Translations under genes and position numbers: made by a program
Notes under the pieces: generated by a model
Database searches by the model: none
What the model saw: the letters and a program-made list of their open reading frames with translations, nothing else
What the model was told of the DNA's origin: nothing
DNA from: Muribaculaceae bacterium
Lineage (GTDB): Bacteria > Bacteroidota > Bacteroidia > Bacteroidales > Muribaculaceae
DNA: 64,000 nt
Direction of reading: 5' to 3'
Assembly (NCBI GenBank): GCA_017405965.1
Contig: JAFQZK010000015.1
Coordinates: forward strand, 186,001 to 250,000
Shown here: piece after piece, positions 40,551 through 48,967 of the stretch
Layout of the letters: the number at the start of each line of letters is the position of its first letter
How positions within the stretch are numbered: position 1 is the stretch's first letter

Positions 40551-40558
40551 CAAAGGTA
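40551..40558 (-). promoter_or_regulatory. Promoter -7 box of barrel paralogue 2
   Basis: TACCTTTG, 33 bases before the ATG at 40518. Confidence 0.65.
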
Positions 40559-40572
40559 ATAGTTTTTTTCAA

Positions 40573-40705
40573 GGTAGGCTTTTGAGGGAGGATATTTTCT
40601 CTGTTGAGAGGCCCAAAATCTACAAAAAAAGGCTATAAATCTTAAATAATGTTAACGATAAGCATTTTCTTGTTCAAAAATTATGTTTAATAACATATTT
40701 GGCAT
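40573..40705. other. AT-rich gap between divergent promoters
   Basis: No gene seen; separates the minus-strand barrel promoter from the orphan plus-strand promoter. Confidence 0.5.
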
Positions 40706-40713
40706 TACCTTTG
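40706..40713 (+). promoter_or_regulatory. Orphan promoter -7 box
   Basis: TACCTTTG followed by GCAGCC, like the strong promoters of this window, but no normal gene follows on this strand for more than 3 kb. Confidence 0.5.
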
Positions 40714-40719
40714 CAGCCG

Positions 40720-40922
40720 ATTTTTCATCATTACACTAATGACAGGTGCTGTGAAGCACGGGGTCATTCAGTTGAAAGGTTAAGATTTAGTTTTAAGGTT
40801 TATGTTAATGGTATTAGAGGTTAATTAGATTTTTTTCAAAAATGATCCACGGCGTGAGTCGGGGATTTTTTTTGCCCGTTGGGGCAAAAATGAGGGCACT
40901 TCAAGACGAAGCGCCCTCATTT
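40720..40922 (+). ncRNA. Possible small RNA with hairpins
   Basis: Start inferred from the orphan promoter. Contains a hairpin with AATGAC/GTCATT outer arms (40738-40768), a 14-codon ORF (40739-40783), then two strong hairpins: 9-bp stem 40869-40877 with 40882-40890, and 9-bp stem 40889-40897 with 40913-40921. T runs precede the hairpins. A real transcript is not proven. Confidence 0.35.
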
Positions 40923-40978
40923 GTTCAGTACGATATAGGCCGTTTCTAAGAAGGTTTGGCCAAGTCCGTTTCAGGTAA

Positions 40979-41105
40979 GCTGGTCGAAGACCAGCACAAG
41001 GCCAGCGGCCTTGAATTGAGTCAGCCCCAGGGCGCACAGGCCGTAGGCCTTGTGTGGCCTGGGGGGAATGGCATGACACGGAATGGGCCTCGAAGAGGGC
41101 CACTC
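40979..41105. repeat. Row of GC-rich hairpins
   Basis: Consecutive inverted repeats with 3-base loops: 7-bp stem 40979-40985/40989-40995, 7-bp stem 40997-41003/41007-41013, a long near-perfect stem of about 17 bp (41025-41042 with 41046-41064), and a short one near 41080-41098. They lie just after the stop of the minus-strand amylase gene and may include its terminator. Confidence 0.65.
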
Positions 41106-41128
41106 ACGTCAGGCGATAGTCATTCCGG

Positions 41129-42481
41129 TTATTTCTTGCCGAGCAGGAGGTACTCGTAGGGCTGGAGCGTGATGTGGCGCTTCAGTTCGACGGGCATGCC
41201 GGTCATCAGATTGACGGCCGTTTGGCCAGCCCACATGCCGGGCACATCGATGCCGTGGGGCGTATTGCGCACATTGACAATCACCAGCACATTGTCGTTG
41301 TTGAGTACACGGTCCACACACAGGACGTTGTTCTCGTCATCGTCGAAGGGGAGGCACTTGCCGCTGCTGCGCAAAGCCGGGTGCTCGTTGTAGATCGAGA
41401 CGAGCTTCTTGTACTCTTCGCGCATGGCGGGATTGGCGTTCCAATCAACATGCACATAGTGGAAGAAATTGATGGTCTCGGGATAACCCACCTCTTGTGA
41501 GCCGTAGATGAGCATGCCGCCATGCAGCATCGTGGTGGCTACAAAGGCAGCCATCGAAGCGCGTTGTCCACCATAGAGCGTGACAGGCGAAGCCTTGGTG
41601 GCCTCGTCATGGTTGGTGGTGAACCTGAGTTTGAATTTGCCCGGTCCCATATCCTTGTACTCGTTCTTGTCCACGCTGATGAGTTTGCCCACCTTGGCAT
41701 CGCCTTTCATTACCTGAGCGATGGCGCCCATGAATTCCCAGGCATAGTTCAGGTCAAATCCTGCAGTGAAGTTGTCGGGATTGGCTCCCTCGGCAAGCAT
41801 GATCAGGCGGCGCGGTTTGGCCGAGTTGCGCAAGGTCTTGATGCAGTCGAGCCAGAAATCGGCGGGCACCTGGTCGGCGACATCACAGCGGAAGCCGTCC
41901 ACACCAACCGAGTCCACCCAATAGCGCATCGCATCGACCATCGCTGCGCGCATTTCCTTGTTGTCGTAGTTCAGGTCGGCGACATCGGTCCAGTCGGTAC
42001 CCGGCGGGAAGATGATGTTACCGGTCGAGTCATGGGTGTACCAGTCGGGGTGTTGCTCAACCCACACATTGTCCCATGACGTGTGGTTGGCTACCCAGTC
42101 CAGGATGATGCCCATGCCGCGCTCGTGGCACGACTCGACGAGCATGCGCAGGTCATCGACCGTGCCATACTCGGGGGCCACAGCCTTGTAATCGCGCACC
42201 GAGTAAGGCGAATTTTTGCTCTTCACCTCACCGATGGGGTAGATGGGCATGATCCACAGCATGTTCACGCCCAGGTCCTCGATGGAATCCAGACGGCTGA
42301 TGATGGCCTGGAACGAGTTGGAGGGGGCGAAAACCCTGGGGTTGACTTGATACATCACTACGTCGGCCACCTCAGGCACCATGAAGCTATCGGTGACGGG
42401 CATTGCATGGTGATCCTTAGGCTTGCAGCCTATTGCCACCACCAGAGCCAAAAATGATAATAATAAGAGAAGCTTTTTCAT
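41129..42481 (-). CDS. Alpha-amylase family lipoprotein, glycoside hydrolase family 13
   Basis: 450 residues from the ATG at 42481; an upstream start would overlap the previous gene. Lipobox ending in Cys19 (LVVAIGC) predicts a lipoprotein. Catalytic residues: Asp200 in GFRCDVADQ, Glu231 in IMLAEGAN, Asp292 in FTTNHDE; region I is DWVANH (128-133). The early VVMYQVNPRVFAPSNSFQ and the C-terminal beta domain complete a GH13 enzyme like the surface or periplasmic alpha-amylases of Bacteroidetes. It starts 13 bases after the coiled-coil protein gene, so both are likely in one operon from the promoter at 43780. Confidence 0.93.
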   Translation of the reverse strand: MKKLLLLLSFLALVVAIGCKPKDHHAMPVTDSFMVPEVADVVMYQVNPRVFAPSNSFQAIISRLDSIEDLGVNMLWIMPIYPIGEVKSKNSPYSVRDYKAVAPEYGTVDDLRMLVESCHERGMGIILDWVANHTSWDNVWVEQHPDWYTHDSTGNIIFPPGTDWTDVADLNYDNKEMRAAMVDAMRYWVDSVGVDGFRCDVADQVPADFWLDCIKTLRNSAKPRRLIMLAEGANPDNFTAGFDLNYAWEFMGAIAQVMKGDAKVGKLISVDKNEYKDMGPGKFKLRFTTNHDEATKASPVTLYGGQRASMAAFVATTMLHGGMLIYGSQEVGYPETINFFHYVHVDWNANPAMREEYKKLVSIYNEHPALRSSGKCLPFDDDENNVLCVDRVLNNDNVLVIVNVRNTPHGIDVPGMWAGQTAVNLMTGMPVELKRHITLQPYEYLLLGKK

Positions 42482-42494
42482 AATATATTGAATT

Positions 42495-43754
42495 TTAGTT
42501 GTTGATAGATTGCTTGAATGTTTCAAAATCATCGTTGCTCACCTCGGTGATCGTGATGGTGACGTTGTCATCCTCGTTCTTGCCGATGGTGAACACCAGC
42601 ACATGGTCATCGACCGTGTAACCTGTCTCGACCTGCCGGGTCTCGTTGTTCATGCGCCAGGGCACTGCCAGGCGGGCATTGCTGCCCTTGAGGGCGTTCT
42701 TTATCGCAAGCTTTGCCATCTCCACATCCTTGACCGCTGTCGAGAACATGGTGCAGGATGCGCTGGTTCCGGCAGTCTGGGTAAAGTCATATTTCTCGCT
42801 CAGCCACAGGGCCACGTCGTTGCAGTGGTACTTGCTCTCGACGGGCTTGGGTGCTGCAGCTTGTTTACGGGCTGCGGCTTTCTCCTGGCGCTCCTGTTCC
42901 CGTTCGAGGCGAGCCTGCTCGCGCAGTCGGCGTTCTTCTTCCTTCTTGAGCCGTTTTTCTTCTTCTCTTTGCTTCTTTTCCTCGGCTTTTTTCAGTTTCT
43001 CGGCTTCCTTTTGCGCTTTGGCCTCCTGGCGACGCTTTTCCTGTTCGCGTCGTTGCTGCTGGCGCAGTTCGCGTTTCTCGGCTTCACGGCGCTGTGCATC
43101 GAGTTTGCGCTGTTCCTTGGCGCTCACTTCAGGTTCGGCCTCTTCTGCCTGGTCATCGTCAATCAAGTTCACGATAGGTGTTTGATCATCCTTTTCCTCG
43201 GGGACGACAACGGGCTTGCGGTCGCGCGTGCTGTGCCTCGTGGGTTTATCCACTTTGTCCACAGCCTCGGGCTTAGTCTTGGGCTCGGCCTCCTGCTTGT
43301 TTTTCTTGCCCAATGACTTGTAGTAGCTGGCGCTCTCGGTAACGCTCACATAGTAGGTGCCGTCGTCGAGAGCCTTGCGCTTGACGCTGAATCGGAACTT
43401 GTTCCTCTCGAATCGGAACTCCTTCCAGTAGGTTGTACTGGTCATGTGCCAGTCTCCGACGGCTTGGATGTCGTCGTAGCTGGCCATCAGGCGGTCGATC
43501 ATGTCACGCACTTTCTTGCTGTTGAGACCCTCGGGACTGTTGAGGAAGTAGGAAACTTCACCCTTGGCGCGTTGCTGCTCCATGTCGGCAGCGCTGGGCG
43601 TGTAGTAATACTCAAAGTAGTTGCGTCCTACAAAGGTCTCGCTCACTACCTCGTCGAGGTACCACTCCCAATCCGGCGCCTGCTGGACGGGCTGTGCCGT
43701 GCCCGCCAGCGCAAGAAACGCCAGCAGACACAAATAGATGCATTTAATTCTCAT
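42495..43754 (-). CDS. Exported protein with long charged coiled coil
   Basis: 419 residues from the ATG at 43754, downstream of the promoter box. Signal peptide (MRIKCIYLCLLAFLALAGTA). An N-terminal globular part (about 20-135, with DWHMTSTTYWKEFRFERNK) leads into a very charged Glu/Arg/Lys/Gln stretch of about 110 residues (about 205-315) that should be one long helix or coiled coil, then a C-terminal globular domain (about 320-419). A spacer joining two domains in the periplasm is plausible. No family is recognised. It probably shares an operon with the GH13 lipoprotein. Confidence 0.75.
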   Translation of the reverse strand: MRIKCIYLCLLAFLALAGTAQPVQQAPDWEWYLDEVVSETFVGRNYFEYYYTPSAADMEQQRAKGEVSYFLNSPEGLNSKKVRDMIDRLMASYDDIQAVGDWHMTSTTYWKEFRFERNKFRFSVKRKALDDGTYYVSVTESASYYKSLGKKNKQEAEPKTKPEAVDKVDKPTRHSTRDRKPVVVPEEKDDQTPIVNLIDDDQAEEAEPEVSAKEQRKLDAQRREAEKRELRQQQRREQEKRRQEAKAQKEAEKLKKAEEKKQREEEKRLKKEEERRLREQARLEREQERQEKAAARKQAAAPKPVESKYHCNDVALWLSEKYDFTQTAGTSASCTMFSTAVKDVEMAKLAIKNALKGSNARLAVPWRMNNETRQVETGYTVDDHVLVFTIGKNEDDNVTITITEVSNDDFETFKQSINN

Positions 43755-43779
43755 AGGCCCAAATTCAATTTGGATGTGA

Positions 43780-43787
43780 CAAAGATA
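43780..43787 (-). promoter_or_regulatory. Promoter -7 box of the coiled-coil/amylase operon
   Basis: TATCTTTG. The upstream word TTCGGCTTGCAC matches the spacer end in the glutamine synthetase promoter. Confidence 0.65.
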
Positions 43788-43818
43788 GTGCAAGCCGAAC
43801 ACAATAGCAAGTAAACAA

Positions 43819-43995
43819 GTGAAAAAAGAGAGTTTTTTTACTGAATTGGCCTATCTCGACTGTGAGCACTGCGCCATTGCCAAGCTGAGTGGTATTCAGA
43901 ACAAGACCTTGTCGCCGACTCTCATGGCCCGCAACAACAGGCTGGCTCCACTCGCTGTCACTGGCTATACTGCATTGGAGGGGGATGTGTCATAA
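43819..43995 (+). pseudogene. Fragment of a Cys-rich LRR protein gene
   Basis: Read from a GTG at 43819 to the TAA at 43993-43995, the 58 residues include ELAYLDCEHCAIAKLSGIQN, then LMARNNRLAPLAVTG and YTALE. The same order occurs in the LRR protein at 48968-52009 as ELSYLDCEDCSLNTLNGIQN and FARNNNLTQLIVTGCTSL. Cysteines and Asn of the repeat are partly lost (for example TGY for TGC). It has no signal peptide, is only about two repeats long, and is most likely a decayed piece left by a duplication or rearrangement of this locus. Confidence 0.7.
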
Positions 43996-44143
43996 TTGCG
44001 GCTTGGTAGCACGTTTTTTTCTGCAACATTACATTTTGGCACACCAACCTATAGCGGCTACAGGTCGTGAGGATATGTGGGGACGGTTCGGTTTGTTGTT
44101 GGGTTTTTGTCGTGGTTTTTTTGGAGTTTTAAGGAAATTTCAG
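43996..44143. other. Non-coding stretch before the first LRR gene
   Basis: No gene seen. A plus-strand open frame of 111 codons crosses the LRR fragment and the promoter and is not credible. Confidence 0.5.
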
Positions 44144-44151
44144 TATTTTTG
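44144..44151 (+). promoter_or_regulatory. Promoter -7 box of the first LRR gene
   Basis: TATTTTTG, giving a leader of about 170 bases before the ATG at 44330. Confidence 0.5.
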
Positions 44152-44232
44152 CGGTGTGCGTTTGTCGAGGCGTTTTGTCGGGCGGGCGTATGGCATTTTT
44201 CCAGATGAGGAGCGCATTGTGTAGGCCTCATA

Positions 44233-44329
44233 GTAGGGCGGGCAAGCTAAGTCCCTGCGCTTTTCTGATGATACTAATACTTTAACTGCCGAATTCGGGG
44301 GATACAGGAGGCGCCTATAATTTTTGCTT
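44233..44329 (+). promoter_or_regulatory. Conserved leader of LRR gene 1
   Basis: Blocks GGGCGGGCAAG, TCCCTGCGCTT, TGCCGAATTCGGGGGA, CAGGAGGCG and TTTTGCTTATG occur in the same order before the second LRR gene (52010-52090, minus). GCGGG and CCTGC can form a stem, and CCGAATTCGG is self-complementary. Confidence 0.65.
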
Positions 44330-46987
44330 ATGAAAAAAATATTATCTTTCAAAGCACTGATGACCCTGCTGGGGTTTGTGTTGTGTGCGCTGAGCGCGGG
44401 AGCCTACGACTTCCCGAATCAGTCTTACACCATGTTCTTTAATGCCCTTGACAGTGAGACCTGCGAGGTGACCTACGAGGACGACAGTTACAACAGTTAC
44501 AGTGGATATGTTAACATTCCGTCATGGGTCACTCAAGGCTCACTTTATCCAGTTGATTATGAGGTGGTCAGGATTGGAAAATACGCATTCCGAAATTGTT
44601 CTGCCCTGACGAGCGTCACCATTCCTACGTCCGTCACTTCGATCGGCGAGTCGGCATTTTGGTATAGTTCGTTGACAAGCGTGACAATCCCTAACAGCGT
44701 GAAAACGATTGATTACAACGCCTTCGGTGACTGCGATAACTTGACTGAAGTTTCTATCGGCAGCGGTGTGACATATATCGGTACCTATGGTTTTGACAGC
44801 CCGTTGACCTATATTCGCATCTATGCCAGCACTCCGCCAACCATCAATAACGAGAATGCCTTCAAGGCGTCGACCTACAACAATGCCGAACTCATTATTC
44901 CCGACGGGTCTTACAGTGCTTACAAGAACGCGCCCTATTGGAGTAAATTCAAAAAAATGCGCACGGTTAGTGCTGTGCCCATCAATTCGACGAACTTCCC
45001 GGATGATAATTTCCGGACTGAACTGCTAATGTATTATCCCAGCGGCTATATCAGCGACATTCACCTGATTACCGAGGTTCATGTGGACGGCAGGAACTAC
45101 TCCAACCTGAAGGGTATCGAGTTGTACACCAACCTGGAGACACTCTACTGCTACGACAACAACCTTACCTCGCTCGACTTGTCGAACTGTACCAAACTCA
45201 AATACCTTGCCTGCAGCAACAACAAGTTGACGAGCCTCTATTTGAATAACAAGTCACAGTTATACTACCTGGACTGCCATAACAACCCCCAGCTCCGAAC
45301 GCTGTCTTGCTACCGTTGTGCTTTGACCACGCTCAACGTGTCGGGCTGCACCGCGTTGGACGAACTACAGTGCTACGAGAACGCCAACCTGACGACCATT
45401 ACCGGCCTGGCCGACTGCACCGCCATGACTTACATAGACTGCGAGGACTGCAAGATCGCTAACCTGAGTGCCGTCAACTCGATGTCCAATTTGGAATACC
45501 TGTACTGCCGCAACAACAAGCTGACGTCGCTGGAAGTTACCAACAAGTCCAATCTGACCACCGTCAGGGCACACACCAACCCGCTGATGACCACTGCCAA
45601 AATTACCGGCAACATTTCTTTGACGTCCCTCGACATCCACGGCTGCACTGGCCTGACCAACCTCAATTGTTACAGCAATAAGTACTTGACTTCGCTTAAT
45701 GTGTCGGGCAACACGGCATTAGATATAATGAACTGCTACTACGATGACAACTTAGCGACGATCACGGGATTGGCCTCTTGTACCGCTTTGACCTATCTGG
45801 ACTGCGAGGACGATGCCATCACCGACCTGAGCGCTGTCAATTCGATGCCTAACATCACCAAACTCTATTGTCGCAACAACAGGCTGTCCACATTAAGAAT
45901 CGAAAACAAGCCCCAGCTGACTTATGTCAGGGCTCTCGGCAACCCGGGTATGCTCTCGGCTGTAATTCGTGGCAATCCGTTGTTGGCGACTATTGACATC
46001 CGAGATTGTACCGCCTTGACTAGCGTGTCTTGCTACAACAACAGCCTGACCTCGCTGATTGTCGAGGGCAACACGGCGTTGGAATCTTTGAATTGCGGTA
46101 ATAACCAGTTGTCATCTATTTACGTGTCCACCCTCACCAACCTGAAGACATTCTACTGCTTAAATAACCCGTTGACCTCGCTCAATGTCAGCAACAATTC
46201 CAAGCTCGAGGTTTTAGACTGCAACAACACTCACCTAACCACGCTCAATGTGTCGGGCAAGACCTATCTACGTGAATTAAATTGCTATTACTGCCAGTTG
46301 ACCTCGCTCGACATACAGGGATGCAGTGCATTGAGAGATTTAGAATGCGGTAATAACAGATTGACTTCACTCAGCGTGGTATCCCTCACCAACTTGGAGC
46401 AGATAGGCTGCTCCAATAACCAGCTGAGCACGCTCAACGCGTCAGGCCTGACGAAATTAGAATTGTTAGACGCCCATGGCAATGAGTTGACTACGCTCAA
46501 CGTTCATGAATGTAGCGCCCTGCGCGAGCTGTATTGCTACACCAACAAGCTCACCTCGCTCTACCTGCAAGGCTGCTCCTCGATTAACCAGATCTATTGT
46601 TATCAGAACCAGATAACTAATATTGGTATGAACACGCTGATCAACACCCTGCCCACACGATCCAGTTCCAACAATAGCATCATCCGGGTACTCTTTAACA
46701 CAGGCGAGAGCAATGTGTTTACCAGTGACCATGTGACCGCTGCACGAGCCAAGTACTGGACGCCCTATCGCTGGAACGGCTCCACTTGGGTCGAGATCTT
46801 GGCATCCACACCTGGTGACATTAACGGTGACGGTAACATCAACATCAGTGACGTGTCGGCGCTCATCTCCCTGACCATGAGCGGAAATCCGCTAGTGAGC
46901 GACTATCCTGTTGCCGACGTGAACGGCGACGGCGTTATCAACATCACCGACGTGACCACTCTGATATCGCGTGTGATGAGCCGCTAA
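44330..46987 (+). CDS. Large secreted Cys-rich LRR protein with BspA repeats and dockerin pair (copy 1)
   Basis: 885 residues. Order: signal peptide (to about 27); a region of BspA-type LRR_5 repeats (about 70-185; IGKYAFRNCSALTSVTIP, TSIGESAFWYSSLTSVTIP); a long solenoid of 20-22-residue repeats (about 245-775) of the form LxxLxCxNNxLTxLxVSxCT with conserved Cys and Asn; a tail with KYWTPYRWNGSTW; and a dockerin-like pair at the end (DINGDGNINISDVSALI, DVNGDGVINITDVTTLI). Such LRR solenoids bind proteins or host surfaces; the ligand is unknown. It is the closest relative in the window of the protein at 48968-52009, to which it is convergent. TTG 6 bases upstream is a less likely start. Confidence 0.85.
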   Translation: MKKILSFKALMTLLGFVLCALSAGAYDFPNQSYTMFFNALDSETCEVTYEDDSYNSYSGYVNIPSWVTQGSLYPVDYEVVRIGKYAFRNCSALTSVTIPTSVTSIGESAFWYSSLTSVTIPNSVKTIDYNAFGDCDNLTEVSIGSGVTYIGTYGFDSPLTYIRIYASTPPTINNENAFKASTYNNAELIIPDGSYSAYKNAPYWSKFKKMRTVSAVPINSTNFPDDNFRTELLMYYPSGYISDIHLITEVHVDGRNYSNLKGIELYTNLETLYCYDNNLTSLDLSNCTKLKYLACSNNKLTSLYLNNKSQLYYLDCHNNPQLRTLSCYRCALTTLNVSGCTALDELQCYENANLTTITGLADCTAMTYIDCEDCKIANLSAVNSMSNLEYLYCRNNKLTSLEVTNKSNLTTVRAHTNPLMTTAKITGNISLTSLDIHGCTGLTNLNCYSNKYLTSLNVSGNTALDIMNCYYDDNLATITGLASCTALTYLDCEDDAITDLSAVNSMPNITKLYCRNNRLSTLRIENKPQLTYVRALGNPGMLSAVIRGNPLLATIDIRDCTALTSVSCYNNSLTSLIVEGNTALESLNCGNNQLSSIYVSTLTNLKTFYCLNNPLTSLNVSNNSKLEVLDCNNTHLTTLNVSGKTYLRELNCYYCQLTSLDIQGCSALRDLECGNNRLTSLSVVSLTNLEQIGCSNNQLSTLNASGLTKLELLDAHGNELTTLNVHECSALRELYCYTNKLTSLYLQGCSSINQIYCYQNQITNIGMNTLINTLPTRSSSNNSIIRVLFNTGESNVFTSDHVTAARAKYWTPYRWNGSTWVEILASTPGDINGDGNINISDVSALISLTMSGNPLVSDYPVADVNGDGVINITDVTTLISRVMSR

Positions 46988-47022
46988 ACCACAGGGTCTT
47001 GTGCCCGTGAACTATGAAAAGG

Positions 47023-47060
47023 CGAGGCGTACCATTCCCGAGAGAGGGTGGCGCGCCTCG
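47023..47060 (+). terminator. Hairpin after LRR gene 1
   Basis: 8-bp outer stem (47023-47030 with 47053-47060) with further inner pairs; no T run, so uncertain. Confidence 0.4.
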
Positions 47061-47110
47061 ACAGTATTAAAACAGGGATGCGAATGCTTGGTGATTCCAT
47101 GATTTTCATC

Positions 47111-47118
47111 TACCTTTG
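47111..47118 (+). promoter_or_regulatory. Promoter -7 box of the GH125 gene
   Basis: TACCTTTG, 28 bases before the ATG at 47147. Confidence 0.7.
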
Positions 47119-47146
47119 CGATAGAGAAACCAAATGATTGACCGAG

Positions 47147-48607
47147 ATGAAACTTAGATTAATGTTACTTGCCGTAGTGGCCGCTGCTGCCGTTCTGCCC
47201 GCCGTGGCCGACGTGCATCCCCGCTACACCACGGTGGTGAGCGATGCCACCACAACCTATGTCACCAAGCGCCCGCCTGCCGAGGAGCGCCTGTTTACCA
47301 GCAGAATCATCGAGCAACGTGTGCGTGAGGTGATGAAGCTGATTAAGGGTAATCCTCGCTTGGCGTGGATGTTCGAGAACTGCTTTCCCAACACGCTCGA
47401 CAGCACGGTGCACTACCGCCTCGACGAGAAGGGCGAGGATGACACCTTTGTTTACACCGGCGACATCCACGCGATGTGGTTGCGCGACAGCGGTGCCCAG
47501 GTGTGGCCCTATGTCAAGTATGCCAACAAGGACGAGAAACTGCGCCACATGTTGCGCGGCGTCATCCTGCGCCAGTTGAAGTGCATCGTCTTGGACCCCT
47601 ATGCCAATGCTTTCAATGACGGGCCCACGGGCAGTCAATGGGAGAATGACTTGACCGACATGAAGCCCGAGCTGCACGAGCGCAAATACGAGATCGACTC
47701 GCTGTGCTACCCCATACGATTGGCCTATGAGTACTGGCTTGTCACGGGCGACGACAGTATCTTCGGCGATCTGTGGCAAGAGGCGATGCAGGCCGTGCTG
47801 CGCACTTTCAAGGAGCAGCAACGCAAGAACGGCGACAAGGGCCCGTACAAGTTCATGCGTCGCGACATCGACGCCAAGTCGTCGCTCACGTGGTATGGCT
47901 GGGGACCTCCCGTCAATCCTGTGGGACTGATTGTGTCGTGTTTCCGTCCCAGCGACGATGCCACGGTGCTGCCCTTCCTGGTGCCCAGCAATTTCATGGC
48001 AGTGAGCTCGCTGCGCAAGGCCGGTGAGATTCTCCAGAAGGTCAACCATAACAATGCCTTGGCGGGACAGTGTCTTGACCTGGCTCAAGAGGTAGAGGAT
48101 GCCCTGCACAAGTATGCCATCGTGGATCATCCCAAGTATGGCAAGATCTACGCCTACGAGGTGGACGGTTGGGGCGGCCGCGTGCTGGCCGATGATGCCA
48201 ATGTGCCCAGCCTGCTGGCGATGGGCTACCTGGGTGACGTGCCGATGGATGACCCCATCTACCGCAACACGCGTCGGTTTGTGTGGAGCGAGGACAACCC
48301 GTGTTTCTTCAAGGGCAAGGCCTGTGAGGGCATCGGCGGTGCCCACACGGCTTATAACCTCATCTGGCCCATGAGCATCATGATGAAAGCCTTCACGGCC
48401 GACAACGACGATGAGATTGCCTGGTGCATGCGCCAGCTGCTCACCACCGACGCCGGCACGGGCTTCATGCATGAGTCCTTCCACAAGGACGACCCCACCC
48501 ATTACACCCGCGCCTGGTTCGCATGGCAGAACACGCTGTTCGGCGAGTTGGTCATCCACCTGATCGACAACGGCAAGACCGACCTGCTCGTCCACTGCCT
48601 GGATTGA
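47147..48607 (+). CDS. Exo-alpha-1,6-mannosidase, glycoside hydrolase family 125
   Basis: 486 residues with a signal peptide (to about 21). Family landmarks: [19 protein letters not shown] (about 103-121), [19 protein letters not shown], the late [11 protein letters not shown] and [14 protein letters not shown], and [15 protein letters not shown] near the end. GH125 enzymes remove alpha-1,6-linked mannose without metal, for example from N-glycans or yeast mannan. It acts in the periplasm or outside. It is a single gene, flanked by the two LRR genes rather than by other mannan genes; a link to host N-glycan use is inference. Confidence 0.95.
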   Translation: MKLRLMLLAVVAAAAVLPAVADVHPRYTTVVSDATTTYVTKRPPAEERLFTSRIIEQRVREVMKLIKGNPRLAWMFENCFPNTLDSTVHYRLDEKGEDDTFVYTGDIHAMWLRDSGAQVWPYVKYANKDEKLRHMLRGVILRQLKCIVLDPYANAFNDGPTGSQWENDLTDMKPELHERKYEIDSLCYPIRLAYEYWLVTGDDSIFGDLWQEAMQAVLRTFKEQQRKNGDKGPYKFMRRDIDAKSSLTWYGWGPPVNPVGLIVSCFRPSDDATVLPFLVPSNFMAVSSLRKAGEILQKVNHNNALAGQCLDLAQEVEDALHKYAIVDHPKYGKIYAYEVDGWGGRVLADDANVPSLLAMGYLGDVPMDDPIYRNTRRFVWSEDNPCFFKGKACEGIGGAHTAYNLIWPMSIMMKAFTADNDDEIAWCMRQLLTTDAGTGFMHESFHKDDPTHYTRAWFAWQNTLFGELVIHLIDNGKTDLLVHCLD

Positions 48608-48660
48608 GGATAATAAGGTAACGTGAGTTTGACGAAATTAAAGTGCTGATGCTGTTTCTA

Positions 48661-48685
48661 GTAGAGACGTAAAATTTTGCGTCTC
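48661..48685. repeat. Dispersed palindrome, copy 1 (GTAGAGACGYAAAATTTTGCGTCTC)
   Basis: Nearly perfect 22-bp palindrome from GAGACG to CGTCTC, one mismatch. Confidence 0.8.
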
Positions 48686-48716
48686 AAGGTCAGCATAATG
48701 GTAATTTGTACCGATT

Positions 48717-48742
48717 GTAGACGCAAAGTTTTGCGTCTCTAC
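48717..48742. repeat. Dispersed palindrome, copy 2
   Basis: GTAGACGCAAAG then TTTTGCGTCTCTAC. It has lost two bases of the left arm and has one change in the centre. Similar GTAGAGACGCAAAATTTTGCG palindromes are known as dispersed repeats in several bacterial groups. Confidence 0.8.
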
Positions 48743-48880
48743 AGGTTTCAGATGGCTAACTCATTGACACCCGACGGGTGGCCTTTGGATAACCCGAGAT
48801 AAATTAGACAACTGAGCAGAGCGAAGGTGGCTGATTCATCGGGTGTGTGTTCCGCCAGCAGACAATCAGCACTATAACAC

Positions 48881-48922
48881 AAGGGGGAGAGTCTGCCAGA
48901 GCTGGCGAACTCTCCCCCCCTT
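48881..48922. terminator. Convergent terminator between GH125 and LRR gene 2
   Basis: 10-bp stem (48883-48892 with 48909-48918), with extra pairs inside (CCAG/CTGG) and A/T at both ends. It can serve both strands. Confidence 0.7.
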
Positions 48923-48967
48923 GGTCAAAACAGGGATTATCCTCTTGGGGTGTAATCGTTGTGAGTA

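Larger units (their letters stand above)
48608..48880. other. Intergenic region with palindromic repeats
   Basis: No gene seen. It holds two copies of a dispersed palindrome, listed separately, and ends at the convergent terminator. Confidence 0.6.

Noticed and set aside
43889-44224. 111-codon open frame on the plus strand
   Set aside because: It overlaps the LRR fragment in another frame and runs through the promoter of the LRR gene; the residues are arginine- and tryptophan-rich as in chance frames.
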